Origin: Ensifer adhaerens
GTDB lineage: Bacteria > Pseudomonadota > Alphaproteobacteria > Rhizobiales > Rhizobiaceae
Direction: 5' to 3'
DNA: 64,000 bases
NCBI RefSeq assembly: GCF_001270265.1
Contig: NZ_LGAP01000015.1
Coordinates: 1 to 64,000, forward strand
Shown: piece by piece, positions 58,327 to 64,000 of the stretch
Layout: the number at the start of each line of letters is the position of its first letter
Position numbering within the stretch: position 1 is the first letter of the stretch
Position numbers and translations under genes: made by a program
Notes under the pieces: model-generated
Told to the model about the DNA's origin: nothing
The model's database searches: none
Seen by the model: the letters and a program-made list of their open reading frames with translations, nothing else

Positions 58327-58470
58327 ATGTTGAAGGAACCGATATTCACATTTCGCGAGATCGCCATATGGTCTGCCATCCTCGGCAGCGTGGTCGGCTA
58401 CCAGCTTTGGCAGCACGCAGATCCCGCCCCGCTGACGATGGTGCTTCCGGGCATCGAGCAACGGTCGTGA
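58327..58470 (+). CDS. Possible small membrane protein
   Basis: 47 aa from the ATG at 58327, with GAGG 6 nt upstream (MLKEPIFTFREIAIWSAIL). One hydrophobic segment (about 12-28: IAIWSAILGSVVGYQLW), then a short polar tail. A GTG at 58273 would add 18 residues. It ends 4 nt before a RIME1-like repeat. Small size keeps confidence low. Confidence 0.45.
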   Translation: MLKEPIFTFREIAIWSAILGSVVGYQLWQHADPAPLTMVLPGIEQRS

Positions 58471-58474
58471 TTGA

Positions 58475-58578
58475 CTGCATTATTCCTTGAATCGAAATCG
58501 ATCTAAGGGGAAAATCATGCAGCAAGATTAAAGCGCTAACCGCGTCCTTTGCGCGTCATCTTTGACGCGCGGCGCTGT
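58475..58578 (+). repeat. RIME1-like repeat, copy 3
   Basis: CTGCATTATTCC to AATCATGCAG forms the first palindrome, and GCGCGTCATCTTTGACGCGC the second. It is slightly more divergent than copies 1 and 2. Confidence 0.82.
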
Positions 58579-58602
58579 AACGGCATTTCGGCGCAGGTGG
58601 TA

Positions 58603-58797
58603 TTACTCCTCCGGCATTCCGTTGCGCCGCGCGGCCTGCAGCAGTTCGATCTCGCCGGCCTTGGGGCCAAACTGGCTTTGGAGCCGTTCTGTTTCCTCCG
58701 CGTCGAGCCGATACTTTCGTGCGAAGGCCTCGATCGTCACGGCCCGCCCAGGAAAGCCTCGGCGCGGCACCTCTTCCCGTTCATGGTTCAGCATCAT
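58603..58797 (-). CDS. Small conserved-looking cytoplasmic protein
   Basis: 64 aa from the ATG at 58797 (a second ATG follows at 58794), with a strong GGAGGAGCAGCC site. The sequence EEVPRRGFPGRAVTIEAFARKYRLDAEETERLQSQFGPKAGEIELLQAAR is helical and resembles small DNA-binding-like orphan proteins of rhizobia. No function known. It lies beyond the cysN terminator on the same strand, so it has its own promoter. Confidence 0.65.
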   Translation of the reverse strand: MMLNHEREEVPRRGFPGRAVTIEAFARKYRLDAEETERLQSQFGPKAGEIELLQAARRNGMPEE

Positions 58798-58898
58798 GGC
58801 TGCTCCTCCTTCCCGATCCCTGCGAAGTAGCGCGACAGGTCGTTTCGGGAAGGTGCGCCGGAGCAATTTGGCGAGGTGTCGAATAGAGATGCAGAAAC

Positions 58899-58926
58899 GG
58901 AAAAGGGCCCGGAGGGGCCCTTTTCT
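58899..58926 (-). terminator. Terminator of the cysHDN operon
   Basis: AAAAGGGCCC, loop GGAG, GGGCCCTTTT: a 10-bp perfect stem just beyond the cysN stop (58946), with a U run on the minus strand. Confidence 0.92.
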
Positions 58927-58945
58927 GATCTTGGTTGACCGGCGG

Positions 58946-60451
58946 TCAGCCGTCGATCGTGTCGATGATCTCGCTCGCCTTGCCGGCGCTGACGCGACGC
59001 ACTTCGGCATCCTCGCGACGACCCGCGAACAACTCGGTTGCCATCAGCTGATCGGCGAGATCGGCAGGCAGCGACAGGATCACACGGGCGTCTTCCGTAT
59101 GGATGCCGCCGAGTGCCGAGCGCTTGGCCGTGATCATGCCGCCGGCCACCGTGTTGTTGGTGTCGGGGTCGATCAGGATGAAGGCGCCCGTCGTCCGGTT
59201 CTGCTCGTAGGGATCGAAAATCGCCTGTTCGTCGAAGACAAGGTGAATCTTGCCGATCGCGTTCATCGACAACTGCTCGGCGTGTTCCCATTTGCCCGTC
59301 TGCAGGTCCAGCTGGCTTGCCGGCTGCACCTGGACACGCTGGCGGCGGCTACCGCTCTTCAGCCAGTAGCGCTTGCCCGGCTGGATGCCGTCCGGCTGCA
59401 ATGCAACGATATGGGCGTCGAAGGCAAGGCCCGTCAGCGGCTGGCTGTCGATGGCGACGATCATGTCGCCGCGCGAAACGTCGACCTGGCGGTCGAGCAC
59501 CAGCGTGATGGCATCGCCGGCAACCGCGGCGTTGCGCACGAGGTCGAAGGTGACGATCTTGGTGACGTTGGCGACCATGCCGGAGGGCAGGATCACGACG
59601 CTGTCGCCCGGCTTGACCGAGCCGCCGGCAACCGTTCCCTGGTAGCCGCGGAAGCTTTCGCCCGGGCGCGAGACGCGCTGCACCGGCAGGCGGAAGCCGA
59701 CGGTCTGGGCGGAGCGTGTCGTCGCCAGCTCAAGCACCTCGACCAGTGTCGGGCCATCGTACCAGGGCATCGAAGCGCGGCCGTCGTAAACGACGTTTTC
59801 GCCCTTCAGCGCCGAAAGCGGAATTGCCGTCACCTGGCGCACGCCGAGCGACAGTGCCAGCTCGCGAAACTCGTGGCTGATCTGTTCGAACCGGGCGCGG
59901 TCGTAGTCCGTCAAATCGATCTTGTTGACCGCCAGAACGAACTGCTTGATGCCCATCAGGGTTGCGATGGTGGCGTGCCGCCGGGTCTGCTCGAGCAGCC
60001 CGACGCGGGCGTCGACCAGCAACACCGCGAGGTCGGCCGTCGAGGCGCCGGTTGCCATGTTGCGGGTGTACTGTTCGTGGCCGGGCGTGTCGGCGACGAT
60101 GAAGGATCGTTTGTCGGTCGAGAAATAGCGATAGGCAACGTCGATGGTGATGCCCTGTTCGCGCTCGGCCTGGAGGCCGTCGAGCAGAAGTGCAAAATCC
60201 GGCAGACCCAGATCGTTCTGCTTGCCGTTGGAATCACGCCGCAGCGTGGCCGCCTGGTCTTCCTTGACCGCCTTGGTGTCCCAAAGCAGCCGGCCGATCA
60301 GCGTCGACTTCCCGTCGTCGACCGAACCGCAGGTGATGAGGCGGAGGGGACGGCTGTCGCGCGTGGCGCGCGCCGTGTCGGCGGCCGGAAACGCCAGAAC
60401 GTGGCCGGCTGCGTCTTCCTGAACGGCATTCGCGGTTGCTGGTGCGGTCAT
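58946..60451 (-). CDS. cysN: Sulfate adenylyltransferase subunit 1 (GTPase)
   Basis: 501 aa; the ATG overlaps the cysD stop (TGATG). It is an elongation-factor-like GTPase that drives ATP sulfurylase. P loop GSVDDGKSTLIGRLL, switch II DTPGHEQYTRNM and the specificity motif NKID are intact; beta-barrel domains follow. There is no C-terminal APS kinase (CysC) domain, in contrast to the NodQ/CysNC fusions of rhizobia. That fits direct use of APS by the APS-reductase-type CysH here. Confidence 0.97.
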   Translation of the reverse strand: MTAPATANAVQEDAAGHVLAFPAADTARATRDSRPLRLITCGSVDDGKSTLIGRLLWDTKAVKEDQAATLRRDSNGKQNDLGLPDFALLLDGLQAEREQGITIDVAYRYFSTDKRSFIVADTPGHEQYTRNMATGASTADLAVLLVDARVGLLEQTRRHATIATLMGIKQFVLAVNKIDLTDYDRARFEQISHEFRELALSLGVRQVTAIPLSALKGENVVYDGRASMPWYDGPTLVEVLELATTRSAQTVGFRLPVQRVSRPGESFRGYQGTVAGGSVKPGDSVVILPSGMVANVTKIVTFDLVRNAAVAGDAITLVLDRQVDVSRGDMIVAIDSQPLTGLAFDAHIVALQPDGIQPGKRYWLKSGSRRQRVQVQPASQLDLQTGKWEHAEQLSMNAIGKIHLVFDEQAIFDPYEQNRTTGAFILIDPDTNNTVAGGMITAKRSALGGIHTEDARVILSLPADLADQLMATELFAGRREDAEVRRVSAGKASEIIDTIDG

Positions 60452-61404
60452 CAGAAATATCCTTCGCGTTTCTTCTTTTCCATCGAGCCGGATTGATCGC
60501 GGTCGATGGCGCGGCCCTGGCGTTCGGATACGGTCGCGGTTTCAAGTTCGGAGATGATGTCGTCGAGCGACGTGGCGTCGGAGCGGATCGCGCCGGTCAG
60601 CGGGAAGCATCCGAGCGTGCGGAAGCGGATCACTTCGTCGCGCTTGGTTTCACCCGGCAGCAGTTCGAGGCGCTGATCTTCGGCAAGGATCATCATGCCG
60701 TCGCGTTCGACGACAGGGCGCTTCTTGGCGAAATAAAGCGGCACGATCGGAATGTCTTCGGCCTGGATATAACGCCAGATGTCCACTTCGGTCCAGTTCG
60801 ACAACGGGAAGGCGCGCACGCTTTCGCCCTTGCGCACCATGCCGTTATAGACGTTCCAGAGCTCAGGGCGCTGGTTGCGCGGATCCCAGCGGTGGTCGGG
60901 GGTGCGGAAGGAGTAGATGCGCTCCTTGGCGCGCGAGGCCTCTTCGTCGCGGCGAGCGCCGCCGAAGGCGGCGTCATATTGGCCGGCGTCGAGCGCCTGG
61001 CGTAGCGCCTCGGTCTTCATGATGTCGGTATAGAGCGCCGAACCGTGGCTGAACGGCGTGACGCTCTCGGCGGCACCGCGCGGATTGACGTGCTCGATCA
61101 GGTCGAGATCGTAGCGCTTCACGATCTCGTCGCGAAACGCGATCATCTCGGCGAACTTCCAGCCGGTGTTGACGTGCAGCAGCGGAAAGGGAACGCGGCC
61201 GGGATAGAAGGCCTTGCGCGCCAGATGCAGCAGCACCGAGGAATCCTTGCCGATCGAATAGAGCATCACCGGCCGTTCGAACTCGGCGGCCACTTCGCGG
61301 AAGATGTGGATCGCTTCGTTTTCCAGGGCCTTCAGATGCGGATCAAGCGGCGGCTTGGTGCTCTGCGGATTGTGCAGTTCCGTTTCCGGATGGGTATGGG
61401 GCAT
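60451..61404 (-). CDS. cysD: Sulfate adenylyltransferase subunit 2
   Basis: 317 aa from the ATG at 61404, with GGAGACTGAA upstream; the frame extends to 61623 without support. It is the catalytic subunit of ATP sulfurylase, making APS from sulfate and ATP. The PP-loop motif [17 protein letters not shown] is present, along with [34 protein letters not shown] and the C-terminal [12 protein letters not shown]. Coupled to cysN by TGATG and 46 nt downstream of cysH. Confidence 0.97.
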   Translation of the reverse strand: MPHTHPETELHNPQSTKPPLDPHLKALENEAIHIFREVAAEFERPVMLYSIGKDSSVLLHLARKAFYPGRVPFPLLHVNTGWKFAEMIAFRDEIVKRYDLDLIEHVNPRGAAESVTPFSHGSALYTDIMKTEALRQALDAGQYDAAFGGARRDEEASRAKERIYSFRTPDHRWDPRNQRPELWNVYNGMVRKGESVRAFPLSNWTEVDIWRYIQAEDIPIVPLYFAKKRPVVERDGMMILAEDQRLELLPGETKRDEVIRFRTLGCFPLTGAIRSDATSLDDIISELETATVSERQGRAIDRDQSGSMEKKKREGYF

Positions 61405-61450
61405 TTCAGTCTCCGGGAGGATCTTTGTCTTGGGAGGAGCGCGCCAGCCC

Positions 61451-62206
61451 TCAGGCGGCGCTGCTCGAGTTCGGGATGGTTGAGACGGCAGCTTCAGGCA
61501 CGTGAAGACCACATTCGCGCTTCTCGTCGTTTTCCCACCACCAGCGGCCGGCCCGTTCGGGCTCGCCCGGCTTGATGGCGCGGGTACAGGGCTCGCAGCC
61601 GATCGAGGGGTAACCGCGGGCATGCAGCGGGTTTACCGGGACCGCGTTGGTAGCGACGTGAGCGCGAATGGTTTCGATGTCCCAGTCGGCCAGCGGATTG
61701 ATCTTGATGAGGCCACGTTCGGCATCCGCTTCGGCAAAGGGGGTCGCTGCCCGGTTGCCGGACTGGCCGCGGCGAAGTCCCGTCACCCAGTAGCTGGCGC
61801 CCTCAAGTGCGCGCGCAAGCGGCTTCAGCTTGCGCACGTCACAACAGGCATGCCTGGCCTCGACGCTGTCGTAAAAACCGTTGAGGCCATACTGCGCCGC
61901 GTAGGCGTCGACGTCGGCCTTTTCCGGATGGTAACGCTTGATCAGGATGCCGTAGGTCTCTTCCGTCTCGTCGATCAGTGCCACCGTCTCATTGAAGAGG
62001 CGACCGGTTTCAAGCGTGGCAACATCGACCGCCAGCTTGTTCTTGCCGATGACGGCCGTGATCACCTGATCTTCGATGCCGAGCGACGTCGTAAAGACGG
62101 TGCGACCTTCAAGGCCGGCAACGAGCGCCAGACGCCCTGCGAGATCCAGGCCTTCAAGCGCTTCGTTCAGAGCTTTTGCGGTGGCGTCGAGGGATGACGT
62201 GGTCAT
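61451..62206 (-). CDS. cysH: Adenylyl-sulfate (APS) reductase, assimilatory
   Basis: 251 aa from the ATG at 62206, with AGGACGC upstream. It reduces APS to sulfite using thioredoxin. The PP-loop region [11 protein letters not shown] and [12 protein letters not shown] precede the iron-sulfur ligands [11 protein letters not shown] (CC) and GCEPCTRAI (CxxC), which mark the [4Fe-4S] APS-type rather than the PAPS-type enzyme. The catalytic cysteine is in ECGLH. It is first gene of cysH-cysD-cysN. A perfect dyad lies about 140 nt upstream. Confidence 0.95.
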   Translation of the reverse strand: MTTSSLDATAKALNEALEGLDLAGRLALVAGLEGRTVFTTSLGIEDQVITAVIGKNKLAVDVATLETGRLFNETVALIDETEETYGILIKRYHPEKADVDAYAAQYGLNGFYDSVEARHACCDVRKLKPLARALEGASYWVTGLRRGQSGNRAATPFAEADAERGLIKINPLADWDIETIRAHVATNAVPVNPLHARGYPSIGCEPCTRAIKPGEPERAGRWWWENDEKRECGLHVPEAAVSTIPNSSSAA

Positions 62207-62341
62207 GGCTGCGTCCTGTTCCAACTTCAGCGGAATATCGCAGCCAGGTGTGACGAGGGACAGAAATAGCGGTTTCTAATGCTGCGCGTTTGGAGCAAAT
62301 CTGCCTCTCAGATCGAAAAGCAGTGAAAAACACAAGATAAG

Positions 62342-62356
62342 CTAGTAAAATACTAG
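62342..62356 (-). promoter_or_regulatory. Dyad upstream of cysHDN
   Basis: CTAGTATTTTACTAG is a perfect 6-bp inverted repeat with a 3-nt centre. It lies in the AT-rich promoter region 136 nt upstream of the cysH ATG. This is the kind of site bound by dimeric regulators, for instance Rrf2 or LysR types that control sulfur genes. The regulator is not identified. Confidence 0.45.
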
Positions 62357-62421
62357 ACTTTATACTTCAATTCGCGGTCGCTGATGTCGAGCCTTTGAGC
62401 CGTATCCGCTGCCATTTGCAG

Positions 62422-62463
62422 CTCTACCCCGGGGACGCGCTTGTTCGCGCCCCCGGGGTAGAG
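62422..62463. other. Long hairpin after the chemotaxis receptor gene
   Basis: CTCTACCCCGGGG-(A/G)CGCGC pairs across a 4-nt loop with its complement, giving a stem of about 19 bp with one mismatch. It begins 2 nt beyond the receptor stop (62465). No U run follows on the minus strand, so it is either an unusual terminator or an mRNA 3' end stabiliser. Confidence 0.6.
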
Positions 62464-62464
62464 C

Positions 62465-64000
62465 TCAGAATTCGGTCCAGTTGGCGGCCTGCTGCGCCTT
62501 GCCGCCGAAGGTGCCCGCCAGTTTACGGCCGAGAGCATGGACAGGGGAGGGCGCGGCCTCCCGCATGGTCGTGGTGGCTGTGACAGACGTGGGCGCCTGG
62601 CGCTCGCTGCCGGTCTTGAAGCGCATCAGCAGATCGTTGAGCGCACCGGCCTCGCGGGCGAGGCTGTGGCTTGCCGCCGTCGACTGCTCCACCATCGCCG
62701 CATTCTGCTGGGTGCCCTGGTCGATCGAATTGACCGCGGTGTTGATCTGCTGGATGCCGGCCGCCTGCTCGCGGGCGCTTTCGACGATCGCCGTCACATG
62801 CGCGCTGATTTCCTGCACCTCGGCAATGATGCCCTCGAGCGCGGATCCGGTTTCGCGAACCAGGCTGACGCCGGATTTGACCTGGGCGCCGGAGGTGGCA
62901 ATCAGGACCTTGATCTCCTTGGCGGCCTGCGCCGAGCGCTGGGCGAGTTCGCGCACCTCCTGGGCAACGACGGCAAAGCCCTTGCCGGCCTCACCGGCGC
63001 GGGCAGCCTCGACGCCGGCATTGAGCGCCAGCAGGTTGGTCTGGAAGGCGATATCGTCGATCACGCCGATGATGCTGGAGATCTCACGGGAGGAGGCCTC
63101 GATGCCGCTCATGGCGGTGACGGCATTGCCGACGATTTCGCCGGATTTTTCCGCCGCGCCGCGGGTTCTGGCCACCAGGCTTCCGGCTTCCTCTGCGCGC
63201 CGGCTGGCATCCGCCACGGTCGTTGCGATCTGGTCGAGTGCCGCGGCCGTCTCCTCGACGGAGGCCGCCTGCTGTTCTGTCCGTTTCGACAGGTCGCCGG
63301 CCGCCGAGCGGATCTCGCTGGCGCCGGCATTGATGCTGCGGGCGTTGTCGCCGACGGAGCGCAGGGCATCCTCGAGATTGCCGACCGAACTGTTGAAGTT
63401 GGTGCGAAGCGCGTCCAGCCGATCGGCAAGTGCTGCGCCGATGCGATAGGTAAGGTCGCCTTCGGCAAGGCGACCGAGCCCGAAGGCCAGCGCTTCGACG
63501 GCCGCCTGGACTTCGGCTGTTTCTCGGGCTTTTTGTGCCTCGCGCTGTTCCCGTTCACGCTCCGAAAGCGAGCGATTTGCCTCCGCTTCCTGCTCCAATC
63601 GCTGGCGCTCAAGCGCGTTGTCGCGGAAGACGGCGACGGCGCCGGCCATCTGGCCGATCTCGTCCCGGCGTCCTTCGCCGGAGATCGCCACCTTGAGATC
63701 GCCGGCGGCAAGCCGGCGCATGGCTTCGCGCAGTTTCGTCAGCGGCCGGAAGAGGCCTGAGATGACGAACCACACTGTCGCTGCGAGTATAGCCAGTGCG
63801 AAGCCGGTGATGACGGTTTGCCAGAGGGTCAGATTGTCCTTTTCGGCCTTGGCCGCCTTGAGTTCATTGTTTGCCTCGGAAAGCTGCAGCTTGATCAAGT
63901 CGCTGATCGGCGCGGCGAGGGGGTCGACGGAGGTATAGAGCCTGATATCGACGAAGCGTTCGAGTTCCGCCTTGTCCTGCCGCTCCAGGATCTGCATGAG
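62465..64000 (-). CDS. Methyl-accepting chemotaxis protein (partial, cut by the window edge)
   Basis: At least 510 aa; the N terminus lies beyond 64000, so the Met at 63997 is probably internal. A membrane helix ([21 protein letters not shown]) is followed by a HAMP domain ([18 protein letters not shown]), a second HAMP-like segment ([15 protein letters not shown]) and a full MCP signalling hairpin. The conserved tip reads [32 protein letters not shown]. The protein ends in NWTEF, matching the xWxxF pentapeptide that docks CheR/CheB. The ligand domain is outside the window. Confidence 0.93.
   Translation of the reverse strand, partial: LMQILERQDKAELERFVDIRLYTSVDPLAAPISDLIKLQLSEANNELKAAKAEKDNLTLWQTVITGFALAILAATVWFVISGLFRPLTKLREAMRRLAAGDLKVAISGEGRRDEIGQMAGAVAVFRDNALERQRLEQEAEANRSLSEREREQREAQKARETAEVQAAVEALAFGLGRLAEGDLTYRIGAALADRLDALRTNFNSSVGNLEDALRSVGDNARSINAGASEIRSAAGDLSKRTEQQAASVEETAAALDQIATTVADASRRAEEAGSLVARTRGAAEKSGEIVGNAVTAMSGIEASSREISSIIGVIDDIAFQTNLLALNAGVEAARAGEAGKGFAVVAQEVRELAQRSAQAAKEIKVLIATSGAQVKSGVSLVRETGSALEGIIAEVQEISAHVTAIVESAREQAAGIQQINTAVNSIDQGTQQNAAMVEQSTAASHSLAREAGALNDLLMRFKTGSERQAPTSVTATTTMREAAPSPVHALGRKLAGTFGGKAQQAANWTEF

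Overview
The window looks like a chromosomal segment of an alphaproteobacterium of the Rhizobiaceae, most probably a Sinorhizobium/Ensifer species. The basis is high GC, the CcrM methyltransferase, a classic rhizobial cox (aa3 oxidase) cluster, an APS-reductase-type cysH-cysD-cysN cluster, and several families of rhizobial intergenic palindromic repeats, three of them RIME1-like. No genus-level search was possible, so this is recognition, not measurement. Most of the window is ordinary core genome.

Layout. 1-1.4 kb: a decayed IS110-family transposase and its downstream non-coding part. 1.4-8.4 kb: a small DUF1344 protein, a membrane CHASE-PAS-PAS-GGDEF-EAL protein, aroC, ribB with a degenerate second domain, and an IalB-type periplasmic protein. 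8.7-14.1 kb: the cytochrome aa3 oxidase operon coxB-coxA-ctaB-coxF-ctaG-coxC, with a perfect FNR/FixK-type box just before coxB. 14.2-18.7 kb: an L,D-transpeptidase, DUF983, SURF1, DUF1304, ispH, thrB and rnhA, all on the plus strand. 18.7-27.7 kb: peroxiredoxin, DsbD-like protein, YqgE, then a minus-strand run thrC, M16 peptidase, GNAT acetyltransferase and a second GGDEF/EAL protein whose GGDEF motif is altered. 27.9-33.1 kb: a lipoprotein, a Liv-type binding protein, a HAD phosphatase, a GntR regulator, and an ArsR / NIPSNAP / ABM-monooxygenase cassette with a dyad in its divergent promoter.

33.2-41.7 kb holds genome-maintenance genes: ccrM, an NTF2-like protein and a HAD protein, mutY, a DUF721 protein, a DsbA-type lipoprotein and smc. 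41.7-45.7 kb is the most unusual locus: a secreted caspase-fold / peptidoglycan-binding / C-type-lectin fusion, a membrane-anchored AraC regulator on the same strand, and a divergent secreted protein of unknown family. 45.8-52.6 kb: ppdK, small envelope proteins, DUF1499, a DCC-family protein, a metallo-beta-lactamase-fold protein and a cupin.

52.8-58.8 kb is an accessory strip containing tRNA-Gln and tRNA-Pro. It holds small orphan genes, an Abi-alpha (DUF4393) abortive-infection-type gene, gene remnants and two RIME1-like copies. The window ends with cysH-cysD-cysN, which activate sulfate and reduce APS, and a chemotaxis receptor cut by the window edge that ends in a CheR-docking-like NWTEF tail. 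I found no CRISPR array, rRNA or complete prophage.
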